DNA from: Tabrizicola soli | GTDB lineage: Bacteria; Pseudomonadota; Alphaproteobacteria; Rhodobacterales; Rhodobacteraceae | DNA: 64,000 nt | Direction: 5' to 3' | Assembly: GCF_015999335.1 (NCBI RefSeq) | Contig: NZ_JAEACP010000009.1 | Span: 1 to 64,000, forward strand | In this document: piece by piece, positions 27,380 through 36,088 of the stretch | Layout of the letters: every line of letters begins with the position of its first letter | Position numbering within the stretch: position 1 is the stretch's first letter | The notes under the pieces: generated by a model | Seen by the model: the letters and a program-made list of their open reading frames with translations, nothing else | What the model was told of the DNA's origin: nothing | Databases searched by the model: none | Translations under genes and position numbers: made by a program

Positions 27380-29358
27380 CCGCCGCCCTCCAGCCCAAGC
27401 TTCTCGCGCTGCGCCATGGCCGCGGCATGGATCAGCCGGTCGGCGATGATGGCGATGAAGGCGATGGCAAGGCCCGCCACCAGCCCGTTGCCGGGATTGG
27501 CCTTGGTCAGCGCGATATAGACCTCCTGCCCCAGGTCGCGGGTGCCGACCAGCGCGGTGATCACCAGCATCGACAGGGCGAACATGATGGTCTGGTTCAC
27601 GCCCAGCAGGATCTCGGGCAGGGCCAGGCGCAGGCGGATGCGGGTCAGGATCTGCCAGTCGGTGCAGCCCATGGCGCGGCCGGCCTCGATCAGCCTCGGG
27701 TCGACGCCCTGCAGGCCGAGGACGGTATAGCGGATGGCGGCGACGACGGCATAGGCCACGACGGCGATCATCGCGGTGAAGTCCCCGACGCGGAACAGCA
27801 TGACCACGGGCATCAGGTAGACGAAGGAGGGCAGGGTCTGCAGCGTGTCGATCAACGCCCGCGTGACCGTCCAGGCGCGGTCGCGGTTGGCGACGGCGAT
27901 GGCGACGGGAATCCCGATCAGAAGGGCGAACAGGGTGGAAAGCCCGCAGAGATAGACGGTGATCATCGCCTTCTCCCATTGCCCCGTCGCCGCGATGAGG
28001 AAGGCGAGGCCCGCGGTCAGCGCAGCCAGCCGCCACCCGCCCAGCCGCCAGCCGGCAAGGCCGAGCAACGCCACGACGCCCAGCCAGGGCAGCGAGAGGA
28101 GGAAGCGTTTCACCGGGACGAGGAGCGTGGTCAGGATCGCGTTCTTCAGCGCCTCCAGCATGTCGAAGAAGGTCACGTTGATCCATTCCACGGCAGCGGC
28201 CCAGAACGGGCTGGTGCTCAGCCGGGCGGCCTCGGGATAGGTCTGCACCGCCGGCAGGATCAGGCCCAGCGCCCATGCCACAGCGACCAGGGCCAGGGCG
28301 GCGGCCAGATAGGGATGCCGCGCCCCCTGCCGGGGCGGGGCAGAGGCGCGGCGGGCCAGCGCCTGCGACAGCCGGTCCAGCGCGATGGCCAGCGCGACGA
28401 TGGCCAGCCCCGCCTCCAGCCCCGCGCCGAAGTCCAGGCGGCGCAGCGCGTTCAGCACGTCGAAGCCAAGGCCCCCCGCCCCGATCATCGAGGCGATGAT
28501 CACCATGTTGAGCGAGAGCATGATGACCTGGTTGACCCCCACCATCAGCGGCTCGCGCGAGGCGGGCACCAGCACGCGCCAGGTCATCTGGCGCGGGGTG
28601 CAGCCCACCATGCGGCCAAGGTCGTGGATCTCGGCCGGCACGCGGCGCAGGGCGAGCGTGGTGAGGCGCGTCATCGGCGGCATGGCGTAGATCAGCGTCG
28701 CCACGACGGCGGCGGTGGGGCCGAAGCCGAACAGGATCAGGATCGGGACCAGATAGGCAAAGACCGGCATGGTCTGCATGAGGTCGAGAACCGGCTTCAG
28801 CGCGCGGTCAAGCCAGGGCAACCGCCAGGCCGCTATCCCGGCCAGAAGCCCCCCCGCCACCCCGATCGGCACCGCGACCACGATCGACGACAGCGTGACC
28901 ATCGCGCTTTGCCACTGGCCGAAGACCGCGACGAAAGCCATGCAGGCGGTCACGGTCAGGGCCAGCGGCAGGCCCCCCGCGTAAAGGCCGAGCAGCGCGA
29001 ACAGGCCGACGGCCGCGACCCAGGACAAGGGCGGCCAGAGCTGCACCGCGCTGGAGCCTTCGCCGGAGAGAAGCCCGCTGGACAGCAGCGACAGCACCAC
29101 GCGGTAGGGCGCGTCGATCAGGGCGGCGATGAACCGGGTGACGTCCGAAAAGGCCAGGGGGCCGATGGCGGCCTCCTTCATCAGCCAGTTGATCGCATTG
29201 CCGATCCAGCGGGCGGCGGGGATCTGCCAGGCCTTAGGGTAGTCGAAGGCGAAGGGGGCCAGCCTCTGCCCCCAAAGCCAGAGGATCGCCGTCAGCACCA
29301 CCGCCACCAGCCACAACGCGCGGGCATGGGACAGGCGGGGGGCGGGCAGCGCGGTCAT
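27376..29358 (-). CDS. Glycine betaine/proline-type ABC permease, fused double domain
   Basis: A 660-residue membrane protein with two complete ProW-like permease halves joined in one chain. Coupling loops are LVPASREPLMVGVNQVIM in the first half and RLALPEILLGVNQTIMFAL in the second; each half has its own DLMQTMPVFAYLVP or IDTLQTLPSFVYLMP segment. Usual ProW is one domain of about 300-350 residues, so this protein can form the whole transmembrane dimer by itself. ATGA overlaps on both sides. Confidence 0.9.
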   Translation of the reverse strand: MTALPAPRLSHARALWLVAVVLTAILWLWGQRLAPFAFDYPKAWQIPAARWIGNAINWLMKEAAIGPLAFSDVTRFIAALIDAPYRVVLSLLSSGLLSGEGSSAVQLWPPLSWVAAVGLFALLGLYAGGLPLALTVTACMAFVAVFGQWQSAMVTLSSIVVAVPIGVAGGLLAGIAAWRLPWLDRALKPVLDLMQTMPVFAYLVPILILFGFGPTAAVVATLIYAMPPMTRLTTLALRRVPAEIHDLGRMVGCTPRQMTWRVLVPASREPLMVGVNQVIMLSLNMVIIASMIGAGGLGFDVLNALRRLDFGAGLEAGLAIVALAIALDRLSQALARRASAPPRQGARHPYLAAALALVAVAWALGLILPAVQTYPEAARLSTSPFWAAAVEWINVTFFDMLEALKNAILTTLLVPVKRFLLSLPWLGVVALLGLAGWRLGGWRLAALTAGLAFLIAATGQWEKAMITVYLCGLSTLFALLIGIPVAIAVANRDRAWTVTRALIDTLQTLPSFVYLMPVVMLFRVGDFTAMIAVVAYAVVAAIRYTVLGLQGVDPRLIEAGRAMGCTDWQILTRIRLRLALPEILLGVNQTIMFALSMLVITALVGTRDLGQEVYIALTKANPGNGLVAGLAIAFIAIIADRLIHAAAMAQREKLGLEGGG

Positions 29359-30374
29359 GCGGTGCCTGCCAGTAGAAGGCGGATCACGTCCTCGCGGTGC
29401 AGCGTGCCGACGGGGCGGCCCGTTGCATCGGTGACGGCGAGGGCCCCGGCACCCGAGGCAAGCGCGCCGCCCGCCTCGGCCACGGTGGCGCGGGCCGGAA
29501 TCGCGGGGGCGCCTTCGGGCGGCGGCGACGCGGACATCAGCGAGGCGACGCGGACCGCCTTGGCCTTGGGCACCGCGCGGGTGAATTCGCGGACGTAATC
29601 GGTCGCGGGATGCAGGACCAGTTCCTCGGGCGTGCCGATCTGCTCGATGCGGCCGTCCTTCATGATCGCGATGCGGTCGGCAAGCCGGATCGCCTCGTCG
29701 AAATCATGGGTGATGAAGACGATGGTCTTTTGCAGCCGGGATTGCAGGCGGATGAACTCGTCCTGCAACTCGCGCCGGATCAGCGGATCGAGGGCCGAGA
29801 AGGGTTCGTCCAGGAACCAGAGCTCCGGCTCGACCGCCAGCGAGCGGGCGATGCCCACCCGCTGCTGCTGGCCGCCGGAAAGCTGGCGCGGGAAACTGGC
29901 CTCGCGCCCGGCAAGGCCGACCAGCGCCACCATCTCGCGCGCGCGGGCGTCGCGGGTGGCGCGCGGGACGCCCTGCACCTCCAGCGGGAAGGCCACGTTC
30001 TCCAGCACGGTCAGGTGCGGCAGCAGCGCGAAATGCTGGAACACCATGCCCATCTTGTGGCGGCGGATGGCGATCATCTCCGCCTCGGTCGCGGCCAGCA
30101 GGTTCCGGCCGTTGAACAGGATCTCGCCCGACGTGGGTTCCACCAGCCGCGACAGGCAGCGGACCAGTGTCGACTTGCCCGAGCCGGACAGGCCCATGAT
30201 CACGAAGATCTCCCCGGCGCGGACCGCCAGGTTCACGTCGCGGACCGCCGGGATCAGGCCCGCGGCGAGGAGCTTGCCGGCGTCGGGGCCGATGCGTGCA
30301 AGGCTGTCCTCGGCGCGCGCGCCGAAGACCTTCCAGACGTTGCGGCAGACAAGTTTGGGGGCTGCGTCGGTCAT
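29355..30374 (-). CDS. Glycine betaine/proline-type ABC ATP-binding protein (ProV/OpuAA-like)
   Basis: A 339-residue ATPase: Walker A GLSGSGKST, signature LSGGQQQRV, Walker B LWFLDEPFSALD, switch His in FITHDFDEA. The MxxxFQHFALLPH motif (MGMVFQHFALLPHLTV) is the quaternary-amine-transporter form. The C-terminus keeps one CBS-like motif (ATGRPVGTLHREDVIRLLL), shorter than the tandem CBS of osmosensory OpuAA, so control by ionic strength is less certain. It overlaps the permease by 4 bp. Confidence 0.91.
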   Translation of the reverse strand: MTDAAPKLVCRNVWKVFGARAEDSLARIGPDAGKLLAAGLIPAVRDVNLAVRAGEIFVIMGLSGSGKSTLVRCLSRLVEPTSGEILFNGRNLLAATEAEMIAIRRHKMGMVFQHFALLPHLTVLENVAFPLEVQGVPRATRDARAREMVALVGLAGREASFPRQLSGGQQQRVGIARSLAVEPELWFLDEPFSALDPLIRRELQDEFIRLQSRLQKTIVFITHDFDEAIRLADRIAIMKDGRIEQIGTPEELVLHPATDYVREFTRAVPKAKAVRVASLMSASPPPEGAPAIPARATVAEAGGALASGAGALAVTDATGRPVGTLHREDVIRLLLAGTA

Positions 30375-30415
30375 GCGGCGTCCGGTCGGGGCGCTGGAGG
30401 ATCGGGGGCGACAGC

Positions 30416-30446
30416 GCCGCCCCCCATGGCGGATCAGGGGGGCGGC
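30416..30446 (-). terminator. Strong hairpin between the proX-like and proV-like genes
   Basis: GCCGCCCCCC (30416-30425) pairs perfectly with GGGGGGCGGC (30437-30446), directly after the binding-protein stop. Within an operon, this position usually protects the binding-protein message and lowers downstream expression. Confidence 0.65.
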
Positions 30447-31415
30447 TTACCTGGCGATCCAGCCGCTCCACCGGGCCTCGTTCGCGGCCATCCAGTCGGC
30501 GACGACGGCCTCGACGGTCTTGCCGTTCAGGTCCACCTCGGTGATCATCTGGCCCATCTCGGCATTGTCGATGGTGAAGGCCTGGATCGCCTTGTGCGCC
30601 CCCGGCCACTTGTCCTTGAGCCCGGCCCAGCCGACCTTCCAGATGTCGCCGAAGGGCTTGCCGCAGTCATAGGCCATGTCGGGATTCACGCCCGCCGCCG
30701 GATCGGTATAACATTCCGCCGAATAGGTCGGGAACTCGACCCATTCGCCCTCGTATTTCGCGGGGGCCCAGTGCGGGGCGTAGATCCACAGAAGTACCGG
30801 CGCCTTGCGCTGATAGGCGCTTTCCAGCTCGGCAAAGAGGGCGGCGTCGGTCCCGGCGTGGATCACCTCGAAGGGAAGGTCCAGCGCCTCGACCCGCTCC
30901 TCGTCGAAGCCGCCCCAGGTCACCGGGCCGCCAAGGTAACGCCCCTTGGGCGCGGTTTCGGCGGTCGAGAAGGCCTCGGCGCAGGCCGGGTCCTTCAGGG
31001 CCTCCCAGTTCGGCAGGCCGGGGCAAAGCTCCTTCATGTAGGCGGGATACCACCATTCCTCCTTGGCCTGCAGCCCGTTCGGGCCCAGGTTCTCGACATT
31101 GCCGGTGGCGAGCGAGGCATCCATCGCGTCGCGCCCGGTGGTTTCCCAGATCTCCATCGCAAGGTGGAGATCGCCCGACTCGAGGCCGGTGAACTGCGCA
31201 AGATAGTCGGCCTGCACATATTCGACGCTGTAGCCCGCCTTCTTCAGCACCTCCCCCATGAGCTGGGTGGTGATGAGCTGGCCGGTCCAGTCATGCAGGG
31301 TCAGCCGGATCGGATCCGACGATTCCTGCGCGGCGGCGCCGAGGGTGGTGGAGCAGGCGATCAGGGCGGAAAGGGCAAGCGGGCGAAGACCGGAAAGGAA
31401 CAGGCGGCGTGGCAT
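30447..31415 (-). CDS. Glycine betaine/choline-type substrate-binding protein (ProX/OpuAC-like)
   Basis: About 322 residues with a Sec signal peptide (MPRRLFLSGLRPLALSALIA, cleavage near GAAAQES). The OpuAC pattern DPIRLTLHDWTGQLITTQLMGEVLKKAGY is followed by aromatic residues such as EWWYPAYM and LLWIYAPHWAPA, which in this family form the cage for quaternary ammonium groups. ATG at 31415 follows GGAGG. First gene of the operon ending with the demethylase, divergent from DeoR. Confidence 0.88.
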   Translation of the reverse strand: MPRRLFLSGLRPLALSALIACSTTLGAAAQESSDPIRLTLHDWTGQLITTQLMGEVLKKAGYSVEYVQADYLAQFTGLESGDLHLAMEIWETTGRDAMDASLATGNVENLGPNGLQAKEEWWYPAYMKELCPGLPNWEALKDPACAEAFSTAETAPKGRYLGGPVTWGGFDEERVEALDLPFEVIHAGTDAALFAELESAYQRKAPVLLWIYAPHWAPAKYEGEWVEFPTYSAECYTDPAAGVNPDMAYDCGKPFGDIWKVGWAGLKDKWPGAHKAIQAFTIDNAEMGQMITEVDLNGKTVEAVVADWMAANEARWSGWIAR

Positions 31416-31510
31416 GGGAAACCTCCGGGTCTGGGATGGCTGATGGGGAAAGGGTGGAAGCCGGGAGGAGGGCCTGTCAAATGGAATCTGGGTGGTCGTG
31501 GAATTTTCCT

Positions 31511-31566
31511 GACCGTATATCTGGATCTCGGCATTGAAACGGGCAATATCCGGTAAGGATACGGTC
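31511..31566. promoter_or_regulatory. Paired half-sites GACCGTAT / ATACGGTC in the proX/DeoR region
   Basis: GACCGTAT at 31511-31518 and its exact reverse complement ATACGGTC at 31559-31566 flank about 40 bp, with ATATC repeats between. The second copy lies 12 bp before the DeoR start. DeoR-type repressors often bridge such spaced sites, so this is a candidate looped operator for both divergent units. Confidence 0.45.
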
Positions 31567-31578
31567 AAGGGGGCGCGG

Positions 31579-32334
31579 ATGGCATCGCGGCGGCAGGCAG
31601 AGATCCTGGCATTGCTGGATGGGCGCGGCGTGCTTCCCGTGGCCGAGCTGGCGGCGCATCTGGCCGTGTCGCCCGAGACGGCGCGGCGCGAGATCCGGGC
31701 GCTGGTCGATGCCGGCGCGGTGGTGCGCAGCCACGGGGCGGTGGGGCTGGCCGGACAGACCGGCGAGGCGCCGTTCGAACGGCGGATGCGCGAGAATGCG
31801 GCGGCCAAGCGGGTGATCGCCCGGGCGGTGGCCGCAGGGATCGCCGACGGCGCCTCGGTGATGCTGGATACCGGCACGACGACCAGCTTCCTTGCGCGCG
31901 AGTTGCTGAAGCATCGCCGGCTGACGGTGGTGACCAATTCCTCGGACATCGCGCGGACCCTGGCCACGGTGAACGGCAACCGGGTGTTCATGGCGGGGGG
32001 CGAATTGCGCGGCGATTCCGGGGCGGCGCTGGGGGCCTCGGCGCTGGAATTCGTGGCGCGGTTCTCGGTCGAACATGCGGTGATCTCGGCCGGCGCGGTG
32101 GATGCCGAGGGGATCATGGACTTCGACCTGCAAGAGGCCGAGTTCGCCCGCGTGGTGCTGGGCTGCGGCGCGCGGCGGGTCGTGGTGACGGATGCGACGA
32201 AGTTCGGCCGCCGGGGCGTCATCCGGGTCGCCCCGCTGTCCCGGGTCGATCTCCTCGTTACGGATGCGCCGCCGCCCCCGGCCCTGGCGCGGGCGCTGGC
32301 GGCGGCGGGGGCACGGGTCGAGGTGATCCGGTAG
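31579..32334 (+). CDS. DeoR/GlpR-family transcriptional regulator
   Basis: About 251 residues. The N-terminal helix-turn-helix (RRQAEILALLDGRGVLPVAELAAHLAVSPETARREI) is followed by the sugar-phosphate-sensing DeoRC domain (MLDTGTTTSFLARELL, VVTNSSDIARTL, VVTDATKFGRRG). ATG at 31579 has AAGGGGG upstream; the earlier ATG at 31534 adds 15 unrelated residues. Such repressors usually sense phosphorylated ligands, which fits the kinase in the divergent operon. Confidence 0.87.
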   Translation: MASRRQAEILALLDGRGVLPVAELAAHLAVSPETARREIRALVDAGAVVRSHGAVGLAGQTGEAPFERRMRENAAAKRVIARAVAAGIADGASVMLDTGTTTSFLARELLKHRRLTVVTNSSDIARTLATVNGNRVFMAGGELRGDSGAALGASALEFVARFSVEHAVISAGAVDAEGIMDFDLQEAEFARVVLGCGARRVVVTDATKFGRRGVIRVAPLSRVDLLVTDAPPPPALARALAAAGARVEVIR

Positions 32335-32436
32335 CCCGGCCCGGCCTCCGGCAACAGCGGACCCCGAGGCTGGACGCCCGAACTGATCGAGATGCGACTT
32401 TCGACCCGGCACGCGCTTCGACTGCGATTCCGGTGA

Positions 32437-32478
32437 TTGACTTGGCCGGATTTCGCAATATCATTCGTATACAAATGA
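32437..32478 (+). promoter_or_regulatory. Promoter with MarR-type operator 1 (hydroxylase/reductase operon)
   Basis: TTGACT (32437-32442) and TATCAT (32459-32464) with 16 bp between form the promoter. The operator TCATTCGTATACAAATGA (32461-32478) overlaps the -10 and start point, a repressor position. It is the most symmetric of five copies in the window. Confidence 0.72.
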
Positions 32479-32501
32479 CAAGCGCCGCATGGGAGGGGCT
32501 C

Positions 32502-33356
32502 TTGGCGTATCTCGTTCCCGACTCGCTTCCGGAGGCCCTGACCCTGCTGCGCGACCGGCGGCCCGAGGTCGTGGCTGGCTGCACCGATGTGCTTCCCGCG
32601 CGGCGGCAGGGCCAGCGCAGCGGCGACATCCTCGACGTGACCCGCCTGCCCGCCCTGCGCGGGATCGCGCGCGAGCCGCGGGGCTGGCGCATCGGGGCCG
32701 CGACCACCTGGGCCGAGATCGCTGCGGCCCCCCTGCCCCCGGCCTTCGCCGCGCTGCAAGAGGCGGCGGTCGAGGTCGGCGCGGTCCAGATCCAGAACGC
32801 GGGCACCGTCGCCGGCAATATCTGCAACGCCTCGCCCGCCGCCGACGGGGTGCCGCCGCTCCTGGCTCTGCGGGCCGAGGTCGAGCTCGCCTCGCACGCC
32901 GGGACCCGGCGCCTCCCGCTGGAAGAGTTCATCACCGGCGTCCGCCGCACCGCCCGCGCCGCGGACGAGCTGGTCACCGCCCTGCACCTGCCCCACCCGG
33001 CCCCGGGCGAAGGCGGGGCCTTCGTCAAACTGGGCACGCGCTCATCGCTGGTGATCTCGATTGCCATGGTCGCGGCGGTGGTTCACATCGACCAAGACCG
33101 CATCGCCGAGGCGCGCGTGGCCGTCGGGGCCTGTTCGCCGGTGGCACGGCGCCTGCCCGCGTGGGAATCCGCGCTTCAGGGCCGCAGGCTGGACGAACTG
33201 GCCGGGCTGAAACCCGACCCCTTCCATCTGTCGGTGCTCTCGCCGATCGACGACATTCGCGCGACGGCGGCCTACCGGATCGAGGCGGTGCGCGAACTCT
33301 GCCAGCGCGCACTGGTGCGGGCGGCAAATGCAGCAGGAGGCGCGGATGGACGGTGA
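32502..33356 (+). CDS. Molybdenum hydroxylase FAD-binding subunit (nicotinate dehydrogenase-like)
   Basis: About 284 residues, CoxM/XdhB-type FAD domain. GCTDVLPARRQG is the first FAD loop and QIQNAGTVAGNICNASPAADGVPPLLAL the second; the C-terminal CO-dehydrogenase flavoprotein domain follows. A TTG start at 32502 with GGGAGG six bases ahead gives MAYLVPDSLPEAL, the usual N-terminus. The in-frame ATG at 32475 lies inside the operator and lacks a ribosome site. It carries electrons from the Mo/[2Fe-2S] subunit, whose gene overlaps it by 11 bp. Confidence 0.84.
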   Translation: MAYLVPDSLPEALTLLRDRRPEVVAGCTDVLPARRQGQRSGDILDVTRLPALRGIAREPRGWRIGAATTWAEIAAAPLPPAFAALQEAAVEVGAVQIQNAGTVAGNICNASPAADGVPPLLALRAEVELASHAGTRRLPLEEFITGVRRTARAADELVTALHLPHPAPGEGGAFVKLGTRSSLVISIAMVAAVVHIDQDRIAEARVAVGACSPVARRLPAWESALQGRRLDELAGLKPDPFHLSVLSPIDDIRATAAYRIEAVRELCQRALVRAANAAGGADGR

Positions 33357-36087
33357 GCATGGCCTGGGGGCGACCCGGTTCATCCTGAACGGCGCGGCGG
33401 TCGCGGTCAGCGCCCCCGCCGGCGAGCGCCTGTCGGACACGCTGCGCGAGCGGCTGGGGGCGCGCGACGTCAAGATCGGCTGCAACGCGGGCGATTGCGG
33501 GGCCTGCTCGGTCCTGATCGACGGGCAGGTGGTCTGCTCCTGCCTGACGCCCACGCACAAGGCCGAAGGCCGCCGGATCGAGACGGTCGGCGGGCTGGTG
33601 GCCTCTGACCCGGTGGCGCAGGCGCTGGCCGGGCGCTTCCAGGACCACGGCGCGGCGCAATGCGGCTTCTGCACGCCGGGCATGGTCACCGCCTCGGTCG
33701 CGCTGTTGCGCGAGGAGCCGCAGCCGGACGAGGCGGCGATCACCCGCGCGCTCGGCGGCGTCCTCTGCCGTTGCACCGGCTATCGCAAGATCATCGACGC
33801 GGTGGCCTCGGTTCCCGCCGCGCTGGCCGAAGCGGATGCGCCGGGCCATGCGGGCGCGGCGATCCGGCGGCTGGACGGGGCGCAGAAACTGGCCGGGACC
33901 GAGGCCTTCGGCGACGACGTGGCCCCGCCCGGCACGCTGGAGATCCTGGTCATCCGCTCGCCCTTCCCGCGCGCGGCCTTCGCCTTCGGCGACCTCGAGG
34001 CCTGGCGCGCCGGGCAGGACGGCATCGCGGCGGTGCTGACGGCCGCCGATGTGCCGGGACGCAACGTCTTCGGCGTGATCCCGGCCTTTGCCGACCAGCC
34101 CGCCTTTGCCGAGGGCACCGCCCGCTTCCGCGGCGAGGCGGTGGCGGCCGTCGTCGGCACCCAGGCCACGATCCGCGCCTTCGATCCGGCCGGCTTCCCG
34201 GTCACCTGGACAGAACTGCCCGCGGTCGAGGTCCCCGCAACAGCCGAGGCACCGGGCGCCCCCCTCCTGCACGAGGGCCGAGCAGGCAACCTGATGTGCA
34301 AGGGCTTCGTCGCCTGCGGCGATGCCGGGGCGGCGCTGGCAGCGGCCGATGTGACGGTCGAGGGACGCTTCGCCAGCGGTTTCGTCGAGCACGCCTATAT
34401 CGAGCCCGAGGCAGGCTTCGCCCAGGTCGTCGACGGCAGGGTGGAAATCCACGCCTGCACCCAGGCCCCGGTCATGGACCTCGAGTCGATGGAGATCCTC
34501 CTCGGCATGGACCGCTCGCGCATCCGCATCGTCCCGACGGCGGTGGGCGGCGGGTTCGGCTCCAAGCTCGACATCTCGCTCCAGCCCTATCTGGCGCTCG
34601 GGGCGCTCAAGACCGGGCGGCCGGTGCGGATGGCCTACAGCCGCACGGAATCGATGCAGTCGACGACCAAGCGCCACCCCTCCGACATCCGGCTGCGGCT
34701 GGGGGCGACGCGGGACGGCATCCTCAAAGGCTGCGACTTCCGGGGCACCTTCAACACCGGCGCCTATGCCTCATGGGGCCCGACGGTGGCGAACCGGGTG
34801 CCGGTCCATGCCTCCGGCCCCTACCGGATCGCCGATTACCGGGCCGAGGCGCGGGCGATCCACACCAACTGCCCGCCCTCCGGGGCCTTTCGCGGCTTCG
34901 GCGTGCCGCAGGCCGCCATCGCGCTGGAGTCGCTGCTGGACGAACTGGCCGCGAAACTGGGGATCGACCCGTTGGAGCTGCGGCTGAAGAACGCGCTGAC
35001 GAACGGCGCGCCCACCGTCTGCGGCCAGGTCTTCCCGCAGGGCGTCGGCATCCGCGCCTGCCTGGAGGCGCTGCGCCCGGCCTGGGAAACCGAACGCGCG
35101 GCGGCGGCGGCGTTCAACCGCGACACGGACGGGCCCCTGCGCCGGGGCGTCGGCCTCGCCTCGGGCTGGTATGGCTGCGGCAATACCTCGCTGCCGAACC
35201 CCTCGACGATCAAGGCCGGGATCCGGGCCGACGGGACCATCGTCCTGCATCAGGGCGCGATGGACATCGGCCAGGGCGCGAATACGGTGATCACCCAGCT
35301 TTTCGCCACGGCGCTGGGGGTTCCGGTCGCCTCCGTCACGCTGATCGGCCCCGATACCGACCTGACGCCCGATGCCGGCAAGACCTCCGCCTCGCGCCAG
35401 ACCTTCGTCTCGGGCAATGCCGCCCGGCTTTGCGGCGAGGCGCTCCGGGCCGAAGTACTGCGCGCGGCCAACGTCTCCGGGGCGGCGGCGCTGTCGGTCA
35501 CGGCGGGCGCGATCACCGTGGACGACGGCGCCAGCCGCCACCGCCTCGCGCTGGACCAGCTTGCCGCCGATGGCGACGGCTTCGTCCTTGCCGCCAGCGG
35601 CCATTACGACCCGCCGACCAAACCGCTCGACGCCAATGGCCAGGGCGAACCCTATGCCCAGTTCGGCTATGCCGCGCAGCTGGTGGTGGCCGAGGTGGAC
35701 ACCTCCCTCGGCACCGTCTGCCTCAAGCGCATCGTCGCCGCGCATGACGTCGGCCTCGCGGTCAACCCGATGCTGGTCGAGGGCCAGATCCAGGGCGGCG
35801 TCGCCCAGGGCATCGGCATGGCCCTGATGGAGGAATACATCCCCGGCCGCACCGAGAACCTGCACGACTACCTGATCCCGACCATCGGGGACGTTCCGCC
35901 CATCGAACCGATCATCATCGAGGAAGCCGACGCCCACGGCCCCTTCGGCGCCAAGGGGCTGGGCGAGCACGTCCTGATCCCGACCGCGCCCGCGATCCTG
36001 AACGCCATCTCCCACGCTGCCGGGGTGCGCATGACCAGCGTTCCGGTGACCCCCGCGAAACTCGCCGCCGCATTGGCAGGAGACTGA
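33346..36087 (+). CDS. Molybdenum hydroxylase, fused [2Fe-2S] and molybdopterin subunit (nicotinate dehydrogenase-like)
   Basis: A 913-residue fusion. The N-terminal plant-type cluster uses C46, C51, C54 and C66, and the second cluster CGFCTPG and CRCTGY (about 105-145). The Mo-binding part (about 170-913) has VGGGFGSK, the GAFRGFGVPQ loop, and the C-terminal GAKGLGEH with the likely catalytic glutamate. This family adds water-derived oxygen to N-heterocycles such as nicotinate, xanthine or isoquinoline. The operon context (6-hydroxynicotinate reductase and enamidase homologues under one regulator) favours a pyridine carboxylate. ATG 33346 has GGAGGCGCGG. Confidence 0.85.
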   Translation: MDGEHGLGATRFILNGAAVAVSAPAGERLSDTLRERLGARDVKIGCNAGDCGACSVLIDGQVVCSCLTPTHKAEGRRIETVGGLVASDPVAQALAGRFQDHGAAQCGFCTPGMVTASVALLREEPQPDEAAITRALGGVLCRCTGYRKIIDAVASVPAALAEADAPGHAGAAIRRLDGAQKLAGTEAFGDDVAPPGTLEILVIRSPFPRAAFAFGDLEAWRAGQDGIAAVLTAADVPGRNVFGVIPAFADQPAFAEGTARFRGEAVAAVVGTQATIRAFDPAGFPVTWTELPAVEVPATAEAPGAPLLHEGRAGNLMCKGFVACGDAGAALAAADVTVEGRFASGFVEHAYIEPEAGFAQVVDGRVEIHACTQAPVMDLESMEILLGMDRSRIRIVPTAVGGGFGSKLDISLQPYLALGALKTGRPVRMAYSRTESMQSTTKRHPSDIRLRLGATRDGILKGCDFRGTFNTGAYASWGPTVANRVPVHASGPYRIADYRAEARAIHTNCPPSGAFRGFGVPQAAIALESLLDELAAKLGIDPLELRLKNALTNGAPTVCGQVFPQGVGIRACLEALRPAWETERAAAAAFNRDTDGPLRRGVGLASGWYGCGNTSLPNPSTIKAGIRADGTIVLHQGAMDIGQGANTVITQLFATALGVPVASVTLIGPDTDLTPDAGKTSASRQTFVSGNAARLCGEALRAEVLRAANVSGAAALSVTAGAITVDDGASRHRLALDQLAADGDGFVLAASGHYDPPTKPLDANGQGEPYAQFGYAAQLVVAEVDTSLGTVCLKRIVAAHDVGLAVNPMLVEGQIQGGVAQGIGMALMEEYIPGRTENLHDYLIPTIGDVPPIEPIIIEEADAHGPFGAKGLGEHVLIPTAPAILNAISHAAGVRMTSVPVTPAKLAAALAGD

Positions 36088-36088
36088 C

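Noticed and set aside
27427-31556. Two long plus-strand open frames opposite the betaine-type transporter genes
   Set aside because: Low-complexity His/Gln/Arg/Asp runs and no recognisable motif; the minus strand has intact ABC genes.
32475-32477. ATG as the start of the molybdenum hydroxylase FAD subunit
   Set aside because: It lies inside the palindromic operator and lacks a ribosome site; TTG at 32502 has GGGAGG and matches the family N-terminus.
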